DNA of 64,000 nucleotides, taken from positions 1 through 64,000 of the forward strand of contig CAJXWZ010000011.1 of NCBI GenBank assembly GCA_913062815.1, written 5' to 3'. The notes beneath the pieces are model-generated. The model was not told where the DNA came from, searched no databases, and worked only from the letters and a program-made list of their open reading frames with translations. The translations under genes were made by a program, and so were the position numbers. Below, piece after piece: positions 51,482-60,515 of this stretch. Each line of letters begins with the position of its first letter. The stretch's first letter is position 1. The stretch is from an uncultured Colwellia sp. (lineage in GTDB: Bacteria > Pseudomonadota > Gammaproteobacteria > Enterobacterales > Alteromonadaceae).

Positions 51482-52825
51482 ATGCGCATTTTTATTATTT
51501 ATGCTTCACTCATGTTGGCATGTACTACACAAAACAGTTATGCAAATGAACATAACTGCATCAATATCAGCTCAGATTTAGCGCTAATTCAAACGCTAAC
51601 TGAAAGCGGTCAATACCGTAATTTAGCCGAACAAAGTAAAAACCTTACTTTTGATTATCAAACTACGAGCAGCTACCCAGAATACTTAGCTTTTGCACGT
51701 AAAAAAATTGATACTGAAAACCCAAAAGCTACGCTAAAGTGCCCAATTGAGACAGGCGTGACGGTAGCACTAAAAAAATCAAAAAAAGATTTAGTCATTG
51801 CCGATCTTGTCGCTCCTTTTGAATTAAAGGCTACCAATAATAAACAAGCCATTTTATTAATTCACGGCCTTACTGATTCACCTTATCTATTCCACGATTT
51901 AGCTGCTTTTTATCATGCAAACGGAATGACAGTCAGAACCTTGTTACTGCCAGGCCATGGTACGGCGCCAGAAGCACTGACTCAAGTTGACTATAAAGCA
52001 TGGCAACTAGCCACACAATATGCCATTGACAGAACATTACAAGACTTTGAACAAGTATATTTAGGGGGCTTTTCGACCGGAGGTGCCTTAGTATTAGACA
52101 ACTTGATTTCATCTTCGCAAAACTTAGCAAAAGTAAAAGGGGTTATTTTGTGGTCACCGGCAAGTAGAGCCAAATCAACCATAGCCTGGGCCGCTCAATA
52201 TGTTGACTGGTTGCCTTTTGTTGACTACACCCACAAAGGGGCCGATGTTGACTTTGCCAAGTACGAATCTTTCCCTTTGAATGCAGGCGCTCAAGTTCAT
52301 GACCTAATGAACAATTTAACTGATAGCTTAAATAAAATTGAAGCGATACCTGACATTCCCTTGTTGACGTTTAGCTCAGAAGTTGATTCAACCATTGAAA
52401 CACAAGCAACCATTGACCTACTCAATGTGTGGCACAATTCAAAAAACAGATTAACAAAACAACAAGATACCCTTTTTTATTTTGGTGAAGAGGCATCATT
52501 AGCTAACTTACCTACCACTGTTAACCGCATATTGCCGACTTGTAACAAGCAAGACTTCTGCACAAGTATTTTAAATGTTGCGCATACTGCAATGACCTCT
52601 GCTCCTTTTAACCCTCATTATGGCTGGCAAGGTAATTATAGAAATTGTGAAACAGCCTTTGGCAGTGAACATTATCAGACTTGTAAAACGACCAACAAAG
52701 CCACTTTGGGTGAAACGACAAGCGAAAACTTAAAACAGTACCCAAGTTTGCAGCGATTAACATTTAATCCAAACTTTGAACAAATGACAACAGCCATTAC
52801 AGGTTTTCTTGCTAAAACCCAATAA
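51482..52825 (+). CDS. alpha/beta hydrolase, secreted/lipoprotein-like
   Basis: AILLIHGLTDSPYLFHDLAAFYHANGMTVRTLLLPGHGTAPE; YLGGFSTGGALVLD. Confidence 0.88.
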   Translation: MRIFIIYASLMLACTTQNSYANEHNCINISSDLALIQTLTESGQYRNLAEQSKNLTFDYQTTSSYPEYLAFARKKIDTENPKATLKCPIETGVTVALKKSKKDLVIADLVAPFELKATNNKQAILLIHGLTDSPYLFHDLAAFYHANGMTVRTLLLPGHGTAPEALTQVDYKAWQLATQYAIDRTLQDFEQVYLGGFSTGGALVLDNLISSSQNLAKVKGVILWSPASRAKSTIAWAAQYVDWLPFVDYTHKGADVDFAKYESFPLNAGAQVHDLMNNLTDSLNKIEAIPDIPLLTFSSEVDSTIETQATIDLLNVWHNSKNRLTKQQDTLFYFGEEASLANLPTTVNRILPTCNKQDFCTSILNVAHTAMTSAPFNPHYGWQGNYRNCETAFGSEHYQTCKTTNKATLGETTSENLKQYPSLQRLTFNPNFEQMTTAITGFLAKTQ

Positions 52826-52928
52826 GGTCTACTATTAATATACTTTTAGTTTAAACAAGATAAGCTTTTCACAGTTTAGTTTACATAACTATACTAAAGA
52901 GCAATACTCATTTTCGTAACGCTACAAG

Positions 52929-53345
52929 GTGGTAGCACAAACAATAAGGAACACCAAAATGAATACTAAACCAACTAAAGCTTTTACCTTAACTTCAATC
53001 ACTATGTTAATTGCGGGCATTTCTGCATTTTGTCTCGGTTTGATGAACGCTGACATGGCCCTTAATGAAAAAGGCTATTACTTCGCCATACTAGTTTTTG
53101 GGCTATTTTCATTTGTCTCTCTTCAAAAAAACGTGCGTGACAAATTAGAAGGACAAACTATTTCAAAGCCATACAGCATCATGTGTTGGATTTCTTCAGG
53201 AACCGCAATAGCATTGCTAACTATTGGGTTAATCAATGCTGACCTATTATTAAGTGAGAAAGGCTTTTATGCGATGGCCTATTTATTAAGTGGCTTTGCC
53301 GCGATAACTGTGCAAAAAAATGTGCGAGATAGTCAGTTAAGCTAG
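52929..53345 (+). CDS. YiaA/YiaB-type inner membrane protein (two repeated units)
   Basis: Repeated unit: GLMNADMALNEKGYYFAILVFGLFSFVSLQKNVRD / GLINADLLLSEKGFYAMAYLLSGFAAITVQKNVRD. Confidence 0.88.
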   Translation: MVAQTIRNTKMNTKPTKAFTLTSITMLIAGISAFCLGLMNADMALNEKGYYFAILVFGLFSFVSLQKNVRDKLEGQTISKPYSIMCWISSGTAIALLTIGLINADLLLSEKGFYAMAYLLSGFAAITVQKNVRDSQLS

Positions 53346-53391
53346 TCGCCTTGTTTTTATAAGAGGCGACAGGATGTCGCTTCTTTATTTT
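53345..53391 (+). terminator. terminator with overlapping alternative hairpin
   Basis: AAGAGGCGAC-AGGAT-GTCGCTTCTT + TTATTTT; alternative GTCGCCT(53345-53351)/AGGCGAC(53364-53370). Confidence 0.65.
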
Positions 53392-53555
53392 GTAGGCTTT
53401 AAAAGCCTCCGTACTTTCTTTTCTTATACCTCTACCCTACTGTTCTATAAACATTATTTCTCTAGAAAAGAGCGCCACTATGATTATTATTATCATAGTG
53501 CTTTAATGAGTTATACTTAAAAGGTCTCAAATACTTAAATGTTGAAAGCTGTGGA

Positions 53556-56045
53556 GTGCAACAAGTAATGAGCAGTGCCATAAGCCCTCACTTAAAAAAG
53601 TTTGAAAAACAAATACTAAGTTTGGTGCCTTATGCAAGTAACGATAGACTTGGTTTTCTCGTTAAAAAACTCCTGCCCGAAGAAAGTGATGGTCGACACC
53701 TTGCCGTAAAGAATGAAATAAAAAAACTTGCGCAACAAACCACCAAGATTATTGACTTACGTGAGCTATTTTCAGATTGCCAAGCAGTTAAACATAATAG
53801 ACTTACCCACTACCTAGACACTGCAGGTAAAGAGTTTTTTAATCAAAAACTCTTAGAATATCAAAACTTATATGCCATGGCTGTCTATCACGAAGTTTAT
53901 AGTGATGCACAAGAGCGGGCTAACAACAAAGACAATATAAACAGTAACAGTAGTGAATTCACCGAGTTTGAAGTTGAAAAAACAGAGCAAAAACCCTTAG
54001 TTAATAAGAACATAATCATTAATGAAGAAAAAATACTTAACTCTTCTTGTAAAGTCTTTATAAATCCCATCATGGGCATGACATCTCAAGGCAAAAAAGA
54101 AGTTGGTATCACGGCCCATATTGAAAAAATGAATAACCATACCGTTGTTATTCAAACCTCAGGCGAAATAGCCGATATTAAAGCTAACAAAGTTTATTTA
54201 TGGCTATATGATCATCACAAAGAAATTGATTTTACTGAGGAGCTCGAATTAGGCTTTGTAGTGATTGATAGCCAAAGGTCGTCTACCAATAATAAATTTG
54301 AATACTTGTTAAAGTTCTCTAGCCCGATTACAGATAAGCAAATGCGTATCCTATTCTGGCATTACTTAAAGCAAAAAAGATTAGCAATAATAGGCCCTAA
54401 AAAACGATTTATTACTCCACTTTTCGACTCAATAACCTCTAAAGGTTACGAGCAATTATATATAAATAAAACCCATGACATCCCTTTACTTTGCTATAAA
54501 AAAGAAAAGGTGTGGCATGCAAAAGTTGCGCTAAAAACTCTAGGTAATGATGAGTTGTGGAATTTTTTTAGTGACAAAGACCAGAAGTTTCACCTGCCAG
54601 TAATACTTGGAAATAATACTATTCAACAGACATTAAATGAGCGTGAAACTGTTGATAAATATGCCTTAATATTAAAAGCGACTTATGAAGAGAATTTTAC
54701 CTATGCACTTATTTGGTATGACGAATTAATCAACGATATCAAAGTACAAAAAGTTTTTAATCGATATTTCAAAAAGAATCTCTTTAGAATGATTAAGATA
54801 TCATCATCGTATGTTAACACTAAACAAGATGCGCATGTTCCTTCACCTTTACCTTGTCATGTTCATCCTAAAATGGCGGTATTGAATAGACCGCCTCCCA
54901 AAGCCGCACTAGATATGTTGATTGATTGTGATCACATGATCACCGTTTCAGATATAACCAGTTTATACGAAACGATATATGCTCCCATTGGCGCTAACAT
55001 ACCTGAGTTGCAGAAGAAATTGCCTAAGAAATTTCAACTTAGCACAACCGATGAACTTGAAAATGTTGAAATAGTCACCGCTGAAAATGATGATTCGAGA
55101 AATGAAGATCGCTTTGTTCTATCGTTTAAAATGGCCGTGACGCGAAGTAATAATGTAGTGACAAATATTACCGGTAAAACTCAAAATATTTCAACCCAAG
55201 GCTTATTGGTAAACCTTGTAAAGAAGACTAAATTTAGAGCCGGAGAAGAAATTGAAATCGAGTTAACCGTTCCCTTTACCGGACAAGATCGTACCCTTAA
55301 AAAACAAAAATATGTTGTACTTGGTTATGATAATAAAGGTGCGGTGCGATTGCTAATGAACGCTATTGAAAGTAAACATTTAGCTTCCCGCGCTATACGA
55401 AAATACTTATATCAACACATTGATAGTTTAGAAGCATGTGGTAAAAGAGGTAGTCGAATTTATGGGCTTCAAAAAGCCATAAGAAACATTTATGCCCATA
55501 ATCACTTTTCAATTCCCTTTTACTTGAAAGCAACAAAACACCAGCAATATATTAATGCTGCCAGCTTTAGTGGCAACTCAGCGCTGAAGCACCTTATATA
55601 CAAGAATGACAGCAGCGAAGAAATTATTCTTAATTTGTTAAGTAATAAAAAGTTTAGAGATTCATGTTTATCAATCATTGCCGTGCTAGCAAGTAAAGAC
55701 TTACCAGCACGCTCATTCTATATTCTTGTGTTACCCAAAAATAAAGATAAAAATGAAATGTATTCATTTTGGTACCGTGACCTAGCAGTACTCAAGAAAT
55801 CTTCGCAACTACAAGAATATACCAACAAAGTAACTGATATTGGTCAGCCTGCAATTCTAAAGGTTGAGCTTAAAAAAAGCAGTAAAGTAAGAAACATGTA
55901 TTACCGTGATGAAATACACTATTTAAAAAGTTTAGATAAAGAGTTAGCTGATGATATTAATATTCAACTAGAAAACACTATCGGGATTGGCGAAGTGACT
56001 GATTTAACTGATATCGCCATCAAAATGATAAATAATGTTAACTAA
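53556..56045 (+). CDS. large PilZ-domain-containing protein
   Basis: ORF 829 aa; DSRNEDRFVLSFKMAVTRSNNVVTNITGKTQNISTQGLLVNLVKKTKFRAGEEIEIELTVPF resembles PilZ (RxxxR-like / N-S-x-x-G-like). Confidence 0.7.
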   Translation: MQQVMSSAISPHLKKFEKQILSLVPYASNDRLGFLVKKLLPEESDGRHLAVKNEIKKLAQQTTKIIDLRELFSDCQAVKHNRLTHYLDTAGKEFFNQKLLEYQNLYAMAVYHEVYSDAQERANNKDNINSNSSEFTEFEVEKTEQKPLVNKNIIINEEKILNSSCKVFINPIMGMTSQGKKEVGITAHIEKMNNHTVVIQTSGEIADIKANKVYLWLYDHHKEIDFTEELELGFVVIDSQRSSTNNKFEYLLKFSSPITDKQMRILFWHYLKQKRLAIIGPKKRFITPLFDSITSKGYEQLYINKTHDIPLLCYKKEKVWHAKVALKTLGNDELWNFFSDKDQKFHLPVILGNNTIQQTLNERETVDKYALILKATYEENFTYALIWYDELINDIKVQKVFNRYFKKNLFRMIKISSSYVNTKQDAHVPSPLPCHVHPKMAVLNRPPPKAALDMLIDCDHMITVSDITSLYETIYAPIGANIPELQKKLPKKFQLSTTDELENVEIVTAENDDSRNEDRFVLSFKMAVTRSNNVVTNITGKTQNISTQGLLVNLVKKTKFRAGEEIEIELTVPFTGQDRTLKKQKYVVLGYDNKGAVRLLMNAIESKHLASRAIRKYLYQHIDSLEACGKRGSRIYGLQKAIRNIYAHNHFSIPFYLKATKHQQYINAASFSGNSALKHLIYKNDSSEEIILNLLSNKKFRDSCLSIIAVLASKDLPARSFYILVLPKNKDKNEMYSFWYRDLAVLKKSSQLQEYTNKVTDIGQPAILKVELKKSSKVRNMYYRDEIHYLKSLDKELADDINIQLENTIGIGEVTDLTDIAIKMINNVN

Positions 56046-56322
56046 TAGCCTAGTCACTCAAACTAAAGCTGATTTTCTCAATTTCAAGGTGTACTTGTTC
56101 TGACTCACAACACTAAGCGGTCATTAAGCTTTTGTGAAACCATGATCATATTTAGGATAATATTGGCCGAAAATCACTACTCGCTTCTTTGGTAGGTTTA
56201 AGCTCATACCTGCCAATTGAATTCAATTTCGGAATATTAACTATTGACAAAGCAGTGAAGAAATCCATTCATCGATAGGTAAATAACGCCTTGTTAACGA
56301 CAACTAATTAAGTTACCGTAAA

Positions 56323-56340
56323 CCTGACTATGTAGTCAGG
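56323..56340. repeat. short perfect palindrome-like hairpin upstream of 56373 ORF
   Basis: CCTGACTA-TG-TAGTCAGG. Confidence 0.45.
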
Positions 56341-56372
56341 ATCTTAACTAGGGGACTTAGGTCACTTCTAAC

Positions 56373-56756
56373 ATGATAACTTCTTTTTTCCATGCGTTCA
56401 TTTTTATGTTTATCGGTCAGTCATTGGTTTTTATTTCTGTGACATTTACCAATGGTAAGCTTTTACCGTCTTTAATGGAGGGGGTCTATGATTCCATTCC
56501 TCACACCTGGGTACGAATTGGACTATGCCTTTTGACCACTTATGCGCTGGCCAACTACTGCATCCCTAAGGGGTATTCAGTATCCAATGCTGGCGTTGCG
56601 GGTGCTGCTTTTATGATTGCATCTTGTTTGTTGATGGTGATCACCGCATTACTAACAGAGAATGCTAAACTCAACAGCCACATCATCATTGGAACTATCG
56701 TGATGTCAGCAGGTGCGGTTTATATAGTTTTTGGTTTGAATGGAGGCCAATCCTAA
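56373..56756 (+). CDS. hypothetical four-helix membrane protein
   Basis: ORF 127 aa with repeated hydrophobic stretches. Confidence 0.65.
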   Translation: MITSFFHAFIFMFIGQSLVFISVTFTNGKLLPSLMEGVYDSIPHTWVRIGLCLLTTYALANYCIPKGYSVSNAGVAGAAFMIASCLLMVITALLTENAKLNSHIIIGTIVMSAGAVYIVFGLNGGQS

Positions 56757-57368
56757 TATTGTAGTATTGTTTCTAAGCTCTTATGGTCGCAGTTGGCTCT
56801 CGTTGTGGTGATCTACTAATGTTGGCCACACGCTTGTATTCAGCCAATATTTCTTATTTAGTTCATTTGGCGCCAGTTTAGCAGCAATTAATAGTATGAA
56901 AGATTTGATGATATATTCACATTAAGTTGAGCATTGAGCTGTAACATAAGCACTTAAGATCACTATCATCACTACTACTTTAAAATCGAACGTAAACATT
57001 TGAACATGCTATGTATATTACTCTCGTCAGCAGCAGTTATGAAAGTGTCCCAATAAATTAAAGCCCTATACACTAATAAGGCTTTTGTATTAGTTCGTAA
57101 GAACTCCCTTCAATAAAACTACCTTATGTCCTAGTTATTTCGTTTATGCATGATTTAAACCTCAACTTGTCTAGCGTTCAAAAAATTAATTACTTTTTAT
57201 TTTTAAATCAAAGCTGCTATACGACTGTTTTTTATGACTTGTTTAAATTGTGCTTATTTTAGTCAAAAATTAAAGCTTGAAACGTGATGTCAGCTTGTTA
57301 ATATAGCCAAATGAAATTACTTATTCCATTTAGCTATATTTAATTTGTTAAATATAAAGAGCCTGTAT

Positions 57369-59642
57369 ATGACCGCACAAAACTCATTAAACCAAATTTA
57401 TCTCGATGCCAATGCGACAACGCCTGTTTTGCCAAAAGCAGCTGCCGCAGCGCTGACAACAATGGAAACATTGTTTGGTAACCCAAGTAGTAGTCATATT
57501 TCAGGTCTGCAAGCTAAGCAAATTATGGATAATGCCCGCGAAAAGGCACAACAGGTTTTAGGCTCAGGTAATGGTTCGGTTATTTTTACTAGCGGTGCGA
57601 CTGAAGGTATTCAAACAGGCATCATATCTGCGCTTTATAATGCTAAGTCGCAGATGGAAGCAGGTAAAAAACATACACTTTTATACGGTGCAACTGAACA
57701 TAAAGCGGTTCCTGAATCGTTAAAGCATTGGAACAAAATTCTTGAAATCAATGCTGAAATAAAATCGATACCGGTTAATAGTGATGGTGATCTAGATTTA
57801 GACTTTATCGCTAATGAAGTACCAAATGCTTTAATGATTTGTACCATGGCGGTGAATAATGAAACTGGTGTATATCAAGACTTATCGCGTTTAGATCAAG
57901 TTATCCGTAAGCATAACGCCAATGTATATTGGATGGTTGATTGTGTGCAAGCGTTAGGTAAAACATCCCTTAGCTTAGCAACTACCAGTATTGATTATGC
58001 TCCCTTTAGTGGTCATAAATTATATGCCCCAAAAGGCATTGGTTTTGTTTATATTCGTGAAAATGCACCTTTTACACCTTTCATTGCCGGTGGCGGTCAA
58101 GAAGGTGGTTTACGTTCTGGCACTGAAAACTTACCAGGGCTTGCTGCACTCAATGTTATTTTTGATATGCTGCTTTCGAATGATGATGAATCGTTCGCTG
58201 ATGTTGAAGAGCTTCATAAATTTAGAGCGCAATTAGCGGCGGCATTAAAACAAGCATTTCCTGAGGTAGTATTTAATCATAACTTCAAAAATAGTGTACC
58301 GACTACATTGAACTTTGCCATTCCTGGTTTTAGCTCTAAAGAAATGATGGACTTGTTTGATGCTGCCAACATTCGGGTGAGCTCGGGCTCTGCCTGTAGC
58401 TCTAAAGTAACTCGTAGTTTTGTATTAGATGCTATGGGTTTACCTCAATGGCAAAGTGAATCGGCTATTCGTATGTCTTTTGGCCCTGCAATGACACAAG
58501 CACAAGTTGATGCAGCCTGTGAAGGTATTATATTTTCAGCTCAAGCTTTAGGCCAAAGCTGTTTAACTTTAGATGAAAATCCAGTTAACCCAAGAGCAGA
58601 GCTCAATGGTTTGGTTCAATTTAAAGTAGGTGGTAGTTGTACTTGGTTATATGTAGATCAAGTAAGTAAGTCTGCGGTTATTATTGATCCTTTAGTTGAA
58701 ATAACCGATCGTTTAGCAACAATGTTAAATTGTCAAAAATTAACATTAACCGCTGTAATTGACACTCATGGACATGCAGATCATATATCAGCCCGTGAGC
58801 AACTCGTTAACCAAATAACGAATGTGCAAAAAGTTGATGCGCTAGGTTGGCCCCTAGAGTGTGATTCACAAAGACTCAATAATCAGCATTACCCAATGAT
58901 ACAAATAGGTGAAAAGTACTTAGTAAAAGTAGCTACTCCTGGTCATACCGACGATAGCATTAGTTTAATTTTATGCTCTGATAACCAATCGTCTGGCGAA
59001 CTGACTACCGATTATGTATTTTGCGGTGATATGATTTTAATGGGCAGCTTAGGTCGAACGAACTTTGACACAAGTAGCGCTGAGAAAATGTATCACAGTA
59101 TTCAATTGCTTGGCAGTATCGTGGGCAATGAAAGTTTGATATGCGCAAGTCACGATTACCATAATGAATTTTTAACTACGATAGCGGCTGAAATGGATCG
59201 TAATACTTTACTAACGCAAGTCATCAATAATGAGCTTAAAGTTACAGAGTTCGTCATGCAAAAGGCCGCATTAGATAGCAATATCAATGATGAAGTCGGC
59301 ACCGAAATCATGTGTGGTGCTTTTGTGGATTCTTGCAGCAAAAAACAAGTAATTGACTATAACTCTCAAACTTTATCAGAGGCAATGTCGCAATCAAATG
59401 ACATGACTTTAATAGACATTAGAGAACCCCATGAATATGCATTAGGTCATAGTCAACAATTTGATTTAAATGTACCACTTACCCGTTTAGTTGATTTTAT
59501 TGGCGCACATCGAGATAAATCTGAACCGTTAGTTTTAGTTTGTCGTAGTGGTAGCCGCTCTCATATTGCAGCTCAAGCATTAGCCCGTTTAGGTTATAAC
59601 AATGTCGGCCACTTAAAAGGTGGTTATGCTTTAAATCATTAA
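57369..59642 (+). CDS. fusion protein: cysteine desulfurase-like aminotransferase V + ETHE1-like MBL (persulfide dioxygenase-like) + rhodanese
   Basis: Class V: IYLDANATTPVLP, FSGHKLYAPKGIGFVY, RVSSGSACSSKVTRS; MBL: VIDTHGHADHISAREQL, TPGHTDDSISL, YVFCGDMILMGSLGRTNFD, CASHDYHNE; rhodanese: LIDIREPHEYALGH, VLVCRSGSRSHIAAQALARLGY. Confidence 0.92.
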   Translation: MTAQNSLNQIYLDANATTPVLPKAAAAALTTMETLFGNPSSSHISGLQAKQIMDNAREKAQQVLGSGNGSVIFTSGATEGIQTGIISALYNAKSQMEAGKKHTLLYGATEHKAVPESLKHWNKILEINAEIKSIPVNSDGDLDLDFIANEVPNALMICTMAVNNETGVYQDLSRLDQVIRKHNANVYWMVDCVQALGKTSLSLATTSIDYAPFSGHKLYAPKGIGFVYIRENAPFTPFIAGGGQEGGLRSGTENLPGLAALNVIFDMLLSNDDESFADVEELHKFRAQLAAALKQAFPEVVFNHNFKNSVPTTLNFAIPGFSSKEMMDLFDAANIRVSSGSACSSKVTRSFVLDAMGLPQWQSESAIRMSFGPAMTQAQVDAACEGIIFSAQALGQSCLTLDENPVNPRAELNGLVQFKVGGSCTWLYVDQVSKSAVIIDPLVEITDRLATMLNCQKLTLTAVIDTHGHADHISAREQLVNQITNVQKVDALGWPLECDSQRLNNQHYPMIQIGEKYLVKVATPGHTDDSISLILCSDNQSSGELTTDYVFCGDMILMGSLGRTNFDTSSAEKMYHSIQLLGSIVGNESLICASHDYHNEFLTTIAAEMDRNTLLTQVINNELKVTEFVMQKAALDSNINDEVGTEIMCGAFVDSCSKKQVIDYNSQTLSEAMSQSNDMTLIDIREPHEYALGHSQQFDLNVPLTRLVDFIGAHRDKSEPLVLVCRSGSRSHIAAQALARLGYNNVGHLKGGYALNH

Positions 59643-59674
59643 GCAGATAGTTGCTCAATCCACTTAATAAATGA

Positions 59675-59707
59675 AGCCATCAATAGGTAAATGTTGATGG
59701 CTTTTTT
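59675..59707 (+). terminator. intrinsic terminator after the fusion gene
   Basis: AGCCATCAA-(10 nt)-TTGATGGCT followed by TTTTTG. Confidence 0.85.
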
Positions 59708-59861
59708 GTCGCTAATTCAGTTCTGCTAAATTTTATTTATACTTGTTTTAACTTGCTTTTTAATAGCCATTCTTCATCTATTTCAATAGTTAAAATATGA
59801 TGTTGAGCTGGTTTTATTTGACACCTCACGTTAAACTATCTTTTCTAAACAAGGAGTTATT

Positions 59862-60515
59862 GTGATTGAAGTTAAGGATTTATGTTTTAGTAGAAGTGAT
59901 GGCGATACGCAACACAAAATATTAAATCAACTAAACCTATCAGTACCTGCAGCACAACATCTGGCATTACTTGGTGATAGTGGCTCTGGTAAAACAACAC
60001 TGTTACATATCTTAGCCGGATTGTTACCAATAGACAGTGGCTCAGTAAATGTTAATAACCAAGAATTGTCATTACTAAATGACAAAAAACTCGCCTTCTA
60101 CCGCCGAAGAATTGGCTTAATATTTCAGCATTACCAATTGCTTGATTGCTTAACCGTAAAGCAAAATATTTTATTTCAACACAAGTTAAACTACGCCAAT
60201 CAGCCTGCGATTGAATTTGACCACCTGGTTGAAACATTAGGCCTGTACAATAAACTCGACGCTTTACCTCATCAGCTTTCTGGTGGTGAACAACAACGTG
60301 TTGGCATTGCCAGGGCATTACTAAACAAGCCACAAATTATTTTTGCCGATGAGCCAACCGGAAATTTAGACCAAAAACGCTCTCATCAAGTAGTCGAATT
60401 ACTAACAGGCTTATGCCGTGAGCGTGAAATTAACCTGGTAATGGTAACTCACAGCCAGCAATTAACAGATTATTTTGATCAAGTTAAAATTTTGAGGGAT
60501 GGCCGGTTTGAGTAA
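59862..60515 (+). CDS. ABC transporter ATP-binding protein (LolD-like)
   Basis: [54 protein letters not shown]. Confidence 0.95.
   Translation: MIEVKDLCFSRSDGDTQHKILNQLNLSVPAAQHLALLGDSGSGKTTLLHILAGLLPIDSGSVNVNNQELSLLNDKKLAFYRRRIGLIFQHYQLLDCLTVKQNILFQHKLNYANQPAIEFDHLVETLGLYNKLDALPHQLSGGEQQRVGIARALLNKPQIIFADEPTGNLDQKRSHQVVELLTGLCREREINLVMVTHSQQLTDYFDQVKILRDGRFE

Noticed and set aside
56757-57368. Possible small RNA or relic gene in the ~600-bp gap before the sulfur fusion gene
   Set aside because: Only a weak AAAGCC/GGCTTT hairpin and AT-rich DNA seen; no coherent frame or RNA family recognised by eye
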